This document shows, piece by piece, positions 45,970 to 59,626 of a stretch of DNA of 64,000 bases. Made by a program: the position numbers and the translations under genes. Position 1 is the first letter of the stretch. Each line of letters opens with the position of its first letter. Origin of the DNA: Fusarium oxysporum f. sp. lycopersici 4287 (lineage: Eukaryota > Ascomycota > Sordariomycetes > Hypocreales > Nectriaceae); contig NC_030990.1 of the NCBI RefSeq assembly GCF_000149955.1, forward strand, positions 1,302,001 through 1,366,000. The letters are read 5' to 3'. The notes beneath the pieces are model-generated. The model made no database searches. It worked only from the letters and a program-made list of their open reading frames with translations, and had not been told where the DNA came from.

Positions 45970-48900
45970 CTTGCGTGATGAGTATGTGTAGTGGCTACAC
46001 CTCACCACAATCACAAGCGTTTGGCTAAGGGTTTCTTTTGGCGATTCAGTTACAGTGGCTGTATATTGAAATGTCGACTCGTCATCTCGTCATGATTGTT
46101 TGTGGTATTGCTTGCGATTCTGTGGTGGGCAGTGGCCTATGATCGTCGACTGATCCTTGGCGGGGCACTTCGAGTTGCGCTGATTGTTTGGTTGTGTTGC
46201 TTTGTATGCTGCTCAACAGGGGAAGAGATGAGATCTTGCAGCAAAAATGACGGGGGCCTGGAGAGATCCATGGCATCGATCCTTGGGTGGTTACCCTAGT
46301 TTCCAAGAATGTCTATCAAATTCAGACGCGCTCAGTTCAAACTGAGGCTGCGGCAAGACGAGAGCATGAGATGACCAGGATCGTTCACGAATCCGACTCC
46401 TCTCAGCTCGTTAAGGAATACCGTAGATGGTTTAGCAAGGTACCCGATGGAGTCGTCATCTGCAACTGTGCCCTTAACAAAATCAGATATCATCTCTCAC
46501 CTACAGTAGGTGGCGCCCTCTCTGTTGCGCTGCGGCTGACTCGGATTCTCCGCTTAAAGGGGGGCTCGATGGCCAGCTGATGAGATGAAGAGATGAAGAG
46601 ATAATGCAGACGTAATACTTTGCGCATTAGGGGAAGTGTGAGTTCCGGCAGATGTCATTCATCATATCTCGCGCATTTTAATCTTTGTGGTGGGTGGCAA
46701 CCAAATGGACGGGCCGCGATGTGCCTGCTGTTGGTTGTTGCAGTCTTACCTTAGCCTGGGAGTCTGAGCTTCTTATGCGATCGATCTTGCTTCTTCTCCC
46801 GACAGTCTGGTTTGTGGCAACTGCCTTACAGTAAAGCACCGACCTTTTTTTCGTCCTCACCTCAGATCATATCGGAGCAGAGACAAAACATCAGGTGGAT
46901 CACTGACTCTTTCTCTATGTGCGCCGTGCACACTCACCCAGTCCCTTCCGGAAGGGACGAACCGTTGTCCGTAGCTCAAGGCTCAGTGCTCATTACTGAG
47001 ACGCTTTCAGACTCCTCTTAATGGGTCCCCTTTACAGGGGAAGATATCCCATAGGCCCTTCAAAGAATTCGTATAGGACCCATGCATGCCCTGTTGTCAA
47101 TCAATGTCTGTGTGTCAAAATACCACCCAAAAGAGAGCACAAAAAACGTAAATCCCGTCTCGGCCCGGAAGGCGCGGGTTCGACTTAAGTTGTTGCGCGC
47201 TCAGACTCGGAGAATCCATCTGGCTGGAAATACATCTGCCGAACGATGATGATTTTGCTTGCTTTTTTGTCCCAATACATTCCATATCTTCGATAGTTCC
47301 GTGTCTTGAATCTGCAACACAATTTGATCGCGCGATTCGAACCAGAATAAAAGTCTAGCCCTCAAGGTTTATGCAAGTGATGCCCGAGGGATCTTATTGC
47401 GCGAATGGTGAAGAACCATATCTCGAGGTGCTAATCACTAGGAATGAGTCTCTCCTGAGACAAGAGGCCCGTTGCAAGAACCAAGGCCGCGGATCACGAT
47501 CCGAGTAATAGATGCAAATCATCTATCTCTATGATCCAATCGATGGCTTACACTTTTACTGCGCCGCAGGAGAGAGTTCAAGCCTTTTCAAGGGATGGTC
47601 TATTGAAAAATTATCCAGCCGGAGTACCTATACCAAAATGACGTTGGTGTTTTGGGGGATCTCCTTCTACCAAGGGCTTGGGACAGGTGTGCGACACCAA
47701 GAGGCAGCCTATCCAATCTTCTCTGGGATGTCATTGTCAGCTGCAGATGACACTTCAGTCACTCCATTGCAGCAGACCTTGTCCTTGTCTTTGTTTCTAC
47801 TGCACAGGCAACTTGTTGGCCATGTGTATGAACGAGGCGCAAAACCGTGCGCGCGCGCCACAGCCCAGTTGAATTCATCCCACGCTGTGCCGTTTCAATA
47901 CAGATTCTGTGACATGCATAGCTGGTAGTAATCCATTCGTGCTAAAAACGCTGACCGACAAATTTCAGCTCATCCTATCTTGCCGCCGTGTAGACGAGCA
48001 ACCATTTCATGCATCATATCCATCATTCAAGTAGGTATTCAGTTGTTCTCGCTACTATGGCCATTTCTGATTCATGCCTAAAAAGCAAAAGCACGCGCGG
48101 GAACGGCCACTGCGGCCCCAGATTTAGCCGCCCGTTTCCCTAATCAAGGCTCTTCCCGCGGACGCCCAAAAACGGGTCGATGTCGAGCTTCATTTTTTAC
48201 AAAAGAAAAGGTTTAAGTGCCAGATCGAGCCGGCTTCACCGACGGCGTCATGCTGATTAGGGGTGATGCTTGCGAATTTTGGCGATCAAACATGACAACC
48301 TAAACTCCAGGGCAGGGGAGGGAAACAAAGATCTGCCAGACGTGAAGATAGGATCAGATAATGCAGGGCCCTAAAGATATCGCTGCTACTGTTACAACGC
48401 GCGGGTGTCCAGCTCGCAAGCTGATACTCTTCGAGGAACCAGCGTTACAACGCGTCTCTTTGGGCAGATACGACGTGGTATTGATTTACTTCGCCCGAGG
48501 ATCTCATCAAGGCTAATCTCTGGACCCAGTCCTGTGGGTCGCTAGAGTCTCTTTACGGTGAGGACAGCTCGTATCAGGAGCAGGCGGTGTCTTTAAAAGA
48601 CTAAGGCTTTTTCGAGGGCTGTAAGGGATTGTTGGTAAATGAGGCGGGTAGTCAGTCTCAATCATCTGTGGATAACAAGTGATAGATCAACTAAGGCTGA
48701 TGCCAGCCACAGCATGGATTGCGGTATAAACCCTGACTTCAGACTAGGAATAAGGAGTCAGAGCTTGCTCTCCGGTAGGGCGATGATAGGGGTTCATGGA
48801 GATCACAATGCAATGCCTATGGCGTATATGATGGGCCAGCAGGGAACGATCAACACCTTTTTGCCCAGGTGTCGCAAATAAGGTTCATGGCCAACTATAG

Positions 48901-49385
48901 AGCTTTCATTATGACTATCAAATATACTCTCGCCTAGTGTGCACTACTGACTACGGGCCAAGCGGTAATCAAGCCGGTTCCCTTGGTCTGAAACTCCCAC
49001 GTCAATCTCCCTTGCAGAATCTCCCGAAACCAGATCCTGCGCCGTTACAAAGATCACAACCCTGAGTAACCACCTCCCTTACCTGATTGTGATGATACAG
49101 ACTGTGGTATTCATACCCTACAACAGGTTTTCATGGTCAGCGTCATGGTGGGGATACCCAGCATTTCTGTTACCTCCTGCAAGGTACCGCTGCGACCTTG
49201 GCCCTTGGGAAGCTGGGTGAGCGACCCGATTACCATCCCAGCCCAAGCTCAAATCGGTCACCTGGGAGCCCGCTCCATCGCCAACCTGGCTAATTGCCGC
49301 GGGGTTACATTGGCGCAGTGCCTATCTTGGAATTGCTGACCGAGGATCTGAGATTCGCCAGAAATGACAGGTCGCAAGAACCCAG

Positions 49386-49407
49386 CTGCTTGGACTGAAC
49401 CAAGCAG
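49386..49407. repeat. Inverted repeat, 8-bp stem and 6-base loop
   Basis: CTGCTTGG then ACTGAA then CCAAGCAG, a perfect 8-bp palindromic arm pair. It could form a hairpin or bind a dimeric factor. Confidence 0.7.
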
Positions 49408-50112
49408 GGGCTGTTGCAGGATAATTGCGTAACTCTCGTTATAGGGTCACAACAGGGCGAAAGAGTAAGGCATTTTGCATATTTGTTAGCTAGATAATGA
49501 CGAAAATGAGGGGAGTTGTGTGGTTCAGGATCGTCACTGGGGATTTGACTGATTTTCTAATAATACTCGGTACCTAGTGTAGCCGATACGCCTTATTGTT
49601 GTGGTTTCTCAACTCACAATACGCACTGACGTTGGTGTGCCAAACCGACAGATGCAACGTCCAGGATGTTCGACAGCCTCTGCAGCCTTAGCAGGTGCCC
49701 TAATTAATTGAGCTCCCCTTAGGCTGAGTCCGTGTGACTCTCCCGTTTCCCCCGCGCTTCTTTGGCATGCCGTTTCCCAATTTTGCCCTTCTCGGTAATC
49801 CGTAGCTTCAGTCTATCAATCATACTAAACCCCGATTTTCTATTAGCACGAAGAGCAGTAACGTAACAGGAACTGGGCAGCAACTATTACTCGCTAGCGC
49901 CAGATCCTTAACTTCAAACTCCCGATCTCTGCTGGCAGTGCCTACGGCAACTTTACTCTTCTCCGCAGCTCGATAAACCTGTCAGTGACAAATTTTCAGC
50001 ACCTGACTGACGTTGGCTGGTGATCCCGGTGACGCACTCAAAAGCATTGGTTTGAGTCTGAAGTTGCTCAGAGCCATGTTGAAGATCGCCAAGGCTAGAC
50101 GCCGCTCAGCCA

Positions 50113-50134
50113 GGGTCCCCTGTTAGCGGGACCC
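50113..50134. repeat. Inverted repeat GGGTCCC / GGGACCC
   Basis: Perfect 7-bp arms separated by eight bases. The arm plus the next base contains CCCCT, the core of a stress-response element. Similar GGGTCCCC strings occur near 45651 and 47024. Confidence 0.6.
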
Positions 50135-53100
50135 GACACCACGGTGGGATGTGTTGCGCAATGACCTCCTCGGGTCTCTAATTGAGAGATCTTACTAAAC
50201 ATACCCCTATCGTGGAGACAACTGGCCAGCCAGCGGCAGTCCCCGACAGCTGGTAGCAACTAAAGGCCGAGCCGCTGTCCCGCTGTCAAGGCTCGCGAGC
50301 AAACAGAGCTAAGAACAACGCTGTGGGCAAATAATGCACCCTGCTCTTACACAGAGAGGACCACCACAACACTCTTGAAGCGACCAAAACAGCAATACAA
50401 TCGTAGCGCACTGCGTACCAAGCGCATAAAGCCCTGTGAGGAATAAACTACGGCTCCCTCTGTTCCGGGAGCTACCGCAAGCGGTGATGCACCAATTGTG
50501 AGCCTTGAATATCTCCCGATCTGCCGTATCAAGCTTCCGCCTGTGCTCCGATCTTCCGGTCTTCCAGTACCGAACGATCGGGGCCACAAGATCCCGAAAC
50601 CGAAAACTTCCCGGGCTTACCCTCTCCATCATCAACTTCAGGCCAAGCTTCTGCTATCAGTTGTTCATTTCTTATTTTCGAATGCTCATGCAGGATTTGT
50701 CGTAATGTAGCATCCTGCTTACCCAGAAATAAACATCAAGGTCAGGGAATAAAGCACGGAGCATCTGCGGGCTGGTTCCTCATGCAAACATCTCCGGCGC
50801 TGTTTGAAGTCTGCGTCGTAGAGCATTGCCCTGATCTGTTAACTGGGATGAGTACGGAAATGAAAGCGTCAGCTACAGGAGTTTTCGCGCTGTCATTTTT
50901 TGAACAATCCACATTAGCTCTAGTTGACAGAGCTAGAAGAGCTGTGCGCCAAAAGAGAAGATGGAAGAAGAGGGGGAACGAAACAGAAACAGTGAACAAG
51001 GATTATGGTATAACGCAATCCCCAATCAACCCACTCCTATCTTTGTTAGCTCGCAAAAGTTACTGAAGTCATCCTTGGTAACCTTGGCCGTGTTTCTGGC
51101 CTGACACACACACGAGTTATGGGTTTGGCTGCACCCTCAAGCGTTCCGATGTGGTGGGTTCGCTCCTTTGTCGAGACTTTGGTTTACTTTCACACCATGG
51201 CCAGCGCAGGCAGTCGAATCAGAAACATCAACATTTCAGCCTGGTGGCTTCTGAGGCTATTCTCGATCCTTGACATGTCAGTTTCTCATCACTGCCTACG
51301 CACAATTACGCTTGGCAAGCCTGATACAATCGCTCGAATCAAAGTATCGAACAGCCTGTGGAAAGACTCAAGTCTTGAACAAAACATTTTGACGTGAGCG
51401 GCTTGTCACTGGGTGAAGTTTCTGCAATAGTATCTACTCATGCTCTGTATGTGTTACGTTCCTGCATTGGAGCAGATAGCTGAACGTTAGTGCCAGATCT
51501 CGACAACCGCAGGGCCAGGGCTTCGAAAATATCGGATTAGCATCACTCCTGCATGCGTAGGCGCACCATGACTTGAAAAGAAAACAAGGCTTGGAGGTTT
51601 TAAGAGGAAGAAGGGGGATAGAAGATTCTAAATTGGGCTGAGATGAGCGTTTGAGAAAAGTTGGAACCTGACAACTGATGAAGCTCGATGAAACGTTCCT
51701 GTTCATTATGCACATCCCAAATGTGCATACTTGAAGGGCTGCGTGAGGCTCGGTCGTTGGAAAGAGCAAGGGTCCAACGCTGCAAGAATTACATGCAGAC
51801 TTTACCTGTTTCTCGCAGCCAGCTGCAGGTGTATTTATTGCATGCTATTGAGCTTCATGCAAACATGGCGGGTGTGGGTGTGACTAGATCTTGGCAGCAA
51901 GGGTCTCTTCATGGGTCATGATCCCGCCAGGAAACGTTGAGTTGCGGGTGAAGGGCTTCTATTGGCCAGACAGCCATCTTCTCAATCCGAGGCTGCTTTG
52001 ATGATGGTTTCGCAGAGGATTGGAGCGTATCGTGGACGAAGTAGGACTTCGTCAATCTGTTCGCTGAGCCGCCTGTCCTTGAACAAGATGGATGCCCGCA
52101 TTTTGGACTGTACTGCCCCGTCTTGTCATCTGAGATGAAATTCATGGTCCCGCTTCGTCAGTCCTGGATTGTCAGGGCTGAATTATCGTCGGTATCTTCC
52201 TTATCCCTCGACTGGGATCATGTTTATGCTCACATGCTCCATGACCGGTCATTTCCATCATGGTGATTTAATTTGAGACGAGTAGTTAAGTGGATGACAG
52301 CCCTCATTACTTCACCAAAGACCGACCTTCTTCACAAAAAAACTGGAAGCTTGGCCATATAAGAATTAGGAAGTAAAAGCTCCTCAGTTATGTTTACAAT
52401 AATGGCTACACTTCTAAAATCATGGTGGCTGCGCCAAATTTCGTCACATTCACGCCTTTCTTGACAAAGATTTACTCCATTGAAGCCAACAAGAGTATGC
52501 CATTAAGAGAGTCCGATGACTTGTCTAGAACTTGTAGATCGAATGATTTGTAGATTTCGACATCCACTGTGACGATAACGGGGATAACGCGGCGTCTGCA
52601 GAGTTAGAATTGAGAAAAGTCGGTTCGGGGTGGGTTCGCCGGCCGGTCTCTGTTGCGGAGGACGGCCCCCGCCGTGTATTGCCGTCCCCATGGTCCCCAG
52701 AACTGCCCTGAACTGGAGTCCATAGAGACCCCTGGCAATGATGACCCCTGTCTGGCACCCAGCTTGTCCTCAGTCTTTTTCTCGCTGTCTGCCTTATGGG
52801 CTTTCAAATGCAATTCCGCACTTGAACAGTCTTTAGCGAGAGAAAGACCGCCCTTTATTTTTCGACCCGGCTCAGTCTTGATCGTAAAAGTTGAGAGAGA
52901 GCCATCATAGTCAGACGTTGAGTCTAAGACGATCTGCCGTGTTCAGTCCACATGGAACAACCAATCAGCAAAAGGATCTCTAATGTTCCCAAAGCTCTGG
53001 GAGCTCCTCGAAGCCATTGGCTAGGATCATGTGCGCCCAATGGTAAGCCTCAATAAGCATGAACCCGGGTAGTGCGGCTTGTCGCCGCACAGCCGCGCTC

Positions 53101-54000
53101 TTGTTTTGAGCAAACATCTAATGTTAGAACCTCGAGGGCCAGGATAAGAAGGTCAGAATTTGCAGGTAGTGCAAGGACCGGGTGTCGGGAATTGCCAGCG
53201 AATATTGGTCTCGAATTGCGTTGCAACTTATGCCTGGGCAGCAATAAGTCTAGCGCATCTGAGGCAATATTGACGATACCGATGTGATACGTCAATCAAG
53301 TATAAGAACTTGTTGAAGGGCTCGCGGTAGTCAGAGATGGACGGCGCCTGCGTAGCGCAGTGTTATTGCCCCTGCTGTGTTGTAACTGTTCCTGACTCCT
53401 GACCATCCCCTCGTAAAACACCCTTGCTTGAACCCTGGTTGGTTTCAAAGGCTCTTCCTCTCAAGCTTCCCCAGATATGGCAATAGTAACTCCCTGGGTA
53501 TCATCACGACTCTACTGTTCTACAGGCAGTTCACCACAAGCCTTTTGCAGCTCTCCCTCGATACCCCTTATGGCAGGGTAACTCAAACAAGACAAATCCG
53601 GCAGCCAAATAACTAAGGTTGGAGTGTATTACCAGGCGTTGAGTACAGGGGAATCGAGTAGGTGAATCGTGTCTCTTACAGCTCACTGCCAATTGTCTAT
53701 TCAAAAACCACAAACCAGATTGGATTGGCCTCCAACAAGGCTACCAAGTCGAGGAAATAGCGATTGCGCATGGCCTGTTGTGCTGCCCCGCCGTCATGGC
53801 AAACTGAATGGCTCACGATGTTGGAGCTTACCAACTTTTGTCTTGTTGCGAAAACAACGATCGCTGGCCAAGGTGAACGTAACAACCCCCACGATTGACC
53901 TGAGGTGCCGTGCCTCACTCAAGCGCAGCTCACTAGGGTTTGAGCGTCCATATTGGGAGACCATGATAACCTGATGGCTCAGTTCTGCGCTACTTTTCCC

Positions 54001-57000
54001 CCTTCTACTGTTGCTTTGCGAGATTCTTCAGCCCTTCCAGAGTCCAAGGCCGGAAAATCGAGATTTTGATGCAGCGAGATCCAAGTCCATCAATGGTCCA
54101 TTCAGGAGTCGTGGTGAAATGATATATCATTTTCTGTTCCGTAACTTCAGAGGGTGGCTTTATCTCGGAATAGATTCAGGCCATACACCCCCCTTCCAAT
54201 GGCCTTGTGAGAAGGACAAGGGTGCCCACTTAGACTAGATGTCCCTGTTTTCTCATCGGCCGAGAAAACAACGCCGTTCCGTTGAGGGACACCGTTATGA
54301 GCTAATATGGATGACCATTCATAACTGCCATGATTGTGTCCCGTGATTTCGATAATACTGAAAGGCTGAGACGCTTTGACCAGGTGTTACCAGCATGTCG
54401 GAGTTCAGTGTGTTAAATGCTGTTTCGTGCCTCTGATAATCTCGTTGGGCTACAGTACCGAAGGCCAGGGGGGAGAGAATCAAGGTTGAAGTACCTACAA
54501 GATCGCTGCTGTGAAACTCAGATTATCGTGATCAAGTAGAGCTGTAGTACAACATAACATGTGGGGTCCTTGGTTTGTCCCAGGTCTGTGATTGTTGGTG
54601 ATACTGTGTTTTCTAACCAACAAGACGAGATGGACAACCCAAGCTTGGGTTACGTGATGGCATTTCAAAACTGTCTACGGAGTAGGGCGAAGGTCAATGC
54701 GAAAGGGTACAATCTTTCCGTCTGCACGTGCTCAATAATGAAAAGCCCCGCGACTGAGGCATTAGGTAGCACATTAATAAGTGAACTGGCGGGCAACATG
54801 TTGAATGTTTCGAGGTGCTCTTTCGATTGGCTCGCATGATGGTGAGTGAGAAACGACCTTCCGCAGTTGTGATTGAACAAAAGAAAGAAGCATTATCCCG
54901 GCTTGTACGCAGTGAATGCGTGCAAACGCAACACGACAACCCTGGACGCACGGCCTTTCAGCTCCAGATTCGCTACTGGTCCTGAAATCACAGGAACCAA
55001 GCGAGCATCTGCACCCTGGTAAACCTGAGAGAAGCATTCACACAATTGTCTGTCCCTTGGGTGAGAAATCTCCTGTGCTGAGTGCCGCTCGTATTTCGTA
55101 GACGTTGAATAAGATAGGTACCTAATCATCCAGATTACAGCTGGCCTGTGCTGTTCCCTGTATTTTATGGAAAAGAGTGCATTGCTGCCGGATATTGCCC
55201 GGACATGAAATAGGAGAATAACTGCCGTGCATGCAGTTCCTGAAGGGCTCTTTTAAATAAGGCATACCTCGTGTTGTGGGCTGGTACGGAAGACAGGACT
55301 CATTAGCCCCAGAGTGAAGGATTAGCGAAAAACAATCTATTCCGCCTCGCAACACAGGTATTGGCTTCTTTTTTTTTTTTTTTTTTTTTTGCATACATCT
55401 ATGATACTGGACTGGGTCCTGAGTCCCCGTGAAGGAATTAACAGCGGCTGTCCCGGGATTTGGGGCCTCTGTTTGATTGCCGGCCCCTGACCTGGCTTAG
55501 GTTAGAGAACGGGTATTGAGAACAGACGTGAATGACAACAACCGTCAGCTTCCTCTACCCATGTTAGTTAACAACTTCCTCCATCTCCTCATAGCCATGG
55601 CAAACCGTAGGGTAGTGCAGTGTCGTGGAAAAAGCGACAACCACGTAGCCTTCACCACAAGAGCAGGAATGAACCAAAGCTTCGCTGTTTGTAACTTAGG
55701 GTAAGGAAAGAGAGAACATTGCCGCTGATAACGGAGCGGTTGTATGTATCCAGGTCCCACAACTCAAGCTCATATCAATAGTCAACAATCATGTCCTGTT
55801 TCGACCCAATTGTCTTACAACGGCTACCCTAGCCTCAAGCCTCTGAAGTGCTAACATTAGTCTGGCGGAGCCAAAACTGCTACGAACGTTTGACCGTTGT
55901 GTTCGCATTTGTCTCCAGGAACCATCTATGCCAACTGACCCAGCGCCACTACTGTACGTACTCAGAAGAGGCGCTTCACATACCGTCCCGCCTTCATACT
56001 ATCTAAAGAGTAGAGGAGACGACGCCTCATGACGATGATGGAATCGACTGAATGGCAATTCATCATCATCGACAGGTGGTTATGCGGCGTAGGTATGTAT
56101 GGTATACGCAAGGGACTCGATGTTGGCCAGCCTTACCATAACCAGCTGCAACAGTACTTGTTGATGTCTCTTTCCACGCCCGGAACAACTCCGCATAGCA
56201 CAAAATTGCACACCTCACCTGACTGGAGTTTCTGGGATACAGGACAGAATCCAACGGCTGAGAGATTGCAAAACGGTCCCGAGTAAAACCTCAATTTACC
56301 GCTTCACGATGGGCAACAGGATTAATGGGCCCGCAGTGCCCAGTTCAAATCAGCAGGCCCTGTTGGCAGCGGAAGCCGCCGTCACATTGTGCACCTGAAG
56401 GAAGAACACAGCTCGAAGACACGGAGCCGCCTTGCGGATCCCATAATATGAACCTGTGGTGGATGCAACTCGAGACTCATGACAGTTTCCTGAACGTTGT
56501 ATTCAATGATTGACCAGATTTGACTCTATCATAGCTCAACTAGCGAGCAAATCATCACAACTGCTGAACGTCAGAGTCAACATCGCCAGAATTATTGGAC
56601 TGAAGCATCTCACAAGCTCAGTCAACGGCTCTTAACAGATCCCAGAATCCATCAGCAACAGTAACTGATGTCTGCCGATGCCAGCAACCGGCTCCAGCAG
56701 CCGGGTATCGCGCTGAAGCTCAAACACTACACCGGCGGCGTCCGGCTGGGCGAGGCCTTGGTGGAGAGGATGAAAAATTCGAGATTATGTCCCGGGGTTC
56801 AGGGATATCCCTTGGAGTCATTCAGTCATGGTTGTTCCTGAACACACACCTGTGGCCTGTGGACACCCCTCCACCCCTTGTCCAAACTCCAAGCCCTCCC
56901 CCCAGGAGCGGCGTCCTTTTTAGCGCAAAAAGACCCTTGTCAAGATCCCGCATCCCAATGCCACACCCACGTCTTTAAACTTGACATCAAGTCTTCAAGA

Positions 57001-58039
57001 TGAAGAAGACGGCTTTATTATACAGGTTTGGAGCCGACTGAGTTGAACCTCAATCGCGGCTTCAGACTTGGAGCATAACTTGAGCTGGTTCTCAAGTAAA
57101 GACTCTAAAGGGAGAACATCGAACCCTCAGGACCAATCCCTATTTCACTTTCATCAACCTGGCGGCCGCCCAAATCGATGGAGCCAAGTGAGATCGATTT
57201 AGCATTGAGAAAAGAGAGAGATCAACTCAGCTCTCTCCCATGGAAATTTCCGGGGGACTGTTTCCCCTTGCTGATGTTCACTACTAATGTCTCAACTGTG
57301 GCTTTGAACCTGGCTGGTTCAGATATCAAAATGATAGAGACAACTACTTCGGGTCCAGTCTAGATAGAGGAGCTAGACATGGATTAGTTTTGCCCATCTC
57401 CCCAAAAGCAAGCTCTTGTTCCTCACCCCTCCGTTTGATCACCTTTTCGACCCAGAAACCCCATCCTCACTCTGGTTTTGCGGCGCCCTGACTAGATCGA
57501 CCACCCACCCCCAGCCCATGCCCATGCCTGGTACCCGCGCGTGGGGAGGGGTTTGAAGCTCTCAGTCTAAGACGCAGGCCAGCTTATGACGAGACCCGGG
57601 CTACCTTCTGTTACAATCCCAGGGCCTGGTCACATAGAGTACTAGACTTGGTAGACCCGCCTTGAAGAGGATCTCCGACCTTTACCGTTCTATTGGCTCC
57701 AAGATATTTTGACCCTTGTCGCACATCAACTTATCTTCTGAAGCTAAAGGATATATACTTGGGTCTTTCCTCTGAATTTCTGAGCCATCTAGTCAAGTTT
57801 GTCCCCCAAAGAACCATACCCAGGACTTGAAAACTTTATACAATCTCTTCTTTCTACATCATATCTATTCTTCTATTATATAGTTCGGGTCCCTCTTGTC
57901 GCCTTCATACACTCTGCTCCGGCCCTTCTTGATCATCTCAAGCAATACCAAGTCTTTCTTGACTTACTCCGTTTGAATCAGTCTAAGCAACAGAACCTAC
58001 CAGTCTTGCTTTGAGAGCAGGACTGATCTGAACTGGCAA
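54001..58039. other. Gene-free block, part 4, and C2H2 gene upstream region
   Basis: No supported gene. Includes the poly-T run at 55369-55390. From about 57,400 the plus strand becomes pyrimidine-rich with a TATATA element near 57750, about 290 bases before the C2H2 gene ATG, and looks like promoter plus leader. The open frame at 57799-58014 has no ATG start and is not taken as an upstream ORF. Confidence 0.45.
55369..55390. repeat. Poly-T tract, 22 bases
   Basis: An uninterrupted T run seen directly. It equals a poly-A tail on the minus strand, but no retroposon body was recognised beside it. Confidence 0.9.
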
Positions 58040-59626
58040 ATGGCCCTTACAGCTCAATCTTCAGACGCTCCCAACTGGGGACGCTGGTCGCAACAACTTC
58101 CGGGCGACTATGCTATGATGGCATCTCCACACATGCTTCCTTTTGACTCTCGAGCCACCACTACTGGTCCTCTCCAACGACCTGTCATGGCACCTTACAT
58201 GGTTCATCCACCCTACAGTTCAGGTCCAGTGAACAGCCTCACAGCACCTCACTACCAGGTTCCCAATCCCTACCAATTTGGAGGATATCAAGGCCCGCCT
58301 ACGCCTCCGCACCACTCAACGCCTTTCAAAATGGAATACAATGATCGCCGACCTATGGGACATGATAACGACCACGGCCGAATGCCCTCTTATTCTCGGG
58401 AGATGAAGTACACATATGCCGAACAAGCACCTTCCCCGGCACGGAGCGATTCACAAGCCTCGACTGTCAGATCCTCGGGCACCAACCCATCTATGGGCTC
58501 AAAGACTATCACCTCCAACGAAACTCTCAACCCTGGTGATCAGATCAACTTCGAAACAGAAGTGGATGAGCTGATGAAAGCCATCCAACGCAAGGTAGAC
58601 CTGCAAGTCGATACAGTACAGCAGCCACTCACTCCTGGAATGTCTCCTGTCTCCGAAGCAAGCTTTGAAAGTCAAGGAACACCAGGTCCTATGGATAGCA
58701 AGACAGCTCGAAAGAGATATCGCTGTGATGGCCCCAATTGCCAGAAGAGTTTCACCCAAAAGACCCATCTCGACATTCATCGCAGGACACACACTGGCAT
58801 CAAGCCATACGTGAGTGAGAACCTCCATGACCGATGACTTTTAACTAACACCTTTAGAACTGTGACTTTCCTGGCTGCGACCTGACCTTCTCTCAACTTG
58901 GCAACCTCAAGACTCACAGACGTCGTCACACTGGCGAACGCCCGTTTGCTTGCGACAAGTGTGATCGCCACTTTGCTCAACGTGGCAACCTTCGCGCCCA
59001 CCTACAGACTCACCAAGGCCTCAAGCCCTTCATTTGCATTCTCGACGATTGTAACAAGACATTCTCACAACTTGGAAACATGAAGGTATGTGTTGATGGC
59101 CCCTGAAATAGATGATGTTCTAATCAGTTGTTAGACACACCAAAATAACTTCCACAAGAAGACACTCAAGAAGCTTACAATGAAGTTCGCCAATATCATT
59201 GCCTCGGGCGAGGAAGTCTCCGAAGCCGATCGCGAGCTTTTCGAATACTTCGCCGCGCACTACAAGAACAGCAACAAAGGGATCAAGGGTAGAGGAAAAG
59301 CCCGCACGGTTGCTGACCGCAAGGCCAAGACATCCCAGTCTCCTCCTGCCAACACCATGACAGCTGTGCCCCAATATCCTCTTCCTCAAATTGCCCCAAC
59401 ACCAGTGACTCCTCACGGACTCCCTGTATCGGGCAGCCTCGCTTCTTACAGTGTGACTCGAGGCCAGCCCGGTCCTATCAACCACATGTCTCGCCAGACT
59501 CACACTGGTGGCTATGAGGTGTATGACATACAAGGTCATCACCACATCCAGCCACCGAACAACAACGGCATGTTATATGAGACCGGTAGCACGCGCGAAA
59601 TGGGCTACCATGGGCGCATGTACTGA
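58040..59626 (+). CDS. Four-finger C2H2 transcription factor (AZF1-like)
   Basis: Three exons, 58040-58810, 58858-59085 and 59135-59626, give 496 residues. Residues 1 to about 225 are Pro/Ser/Tyr-rich, likely activation and regulation. Four consecutive C2H2 fingers span about 230-340: [55 protein letters not shown] and [19 protein letters not shown]. Finger linkers are the classic [16 protein letters not shown] and THQGLKPF. Both introns fall in the finger array and the splices restore it exactly; the last finger is completed in exon 3. A basic segment ([19 protein letters not shown]) follows, then a Pro/His-rich tail. The closest family I recognise is the fungal Azf1-like group; target genes cannot be told. 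About 16 kb upstream lacks genes, as is often seen for developmental regulators. Confidence 0.88.

Larger units (their letters stand above)
43101..48000. other. Gene-free block, part 2
   Basis: No supported gene. ORFs of about 70-140 codons exist (for example 43554-43859 minus, 47512-47928 plus), but none shows a known motif or fungal splice structure. Notable simple features are the AGTTCACTGCCG pair (43488-43537), a GATT-rich repeat near 45938-45969 and an alternating GC run near 47848-47860. Confidence 0.4.
48001..54000. other. Gene-free block, part 3
   Basis: No supported gene. Base composition is near balanced, not strongly AT-rich, so massive repeat-induced mutation is not obvious. It contains two clear short inverted repeats (49386-49407, 50113-50134) and a pair of GTTACAACGCG 11-mers (48391-48401 and 48444-48454). 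Confidence 0.4.

Noticed and set aside
47140..47360. GGTTCGACT and reverse GATTCGAACC as tRNA T-loops
   Set aside because: No pairing stems or anticodon arm around either.
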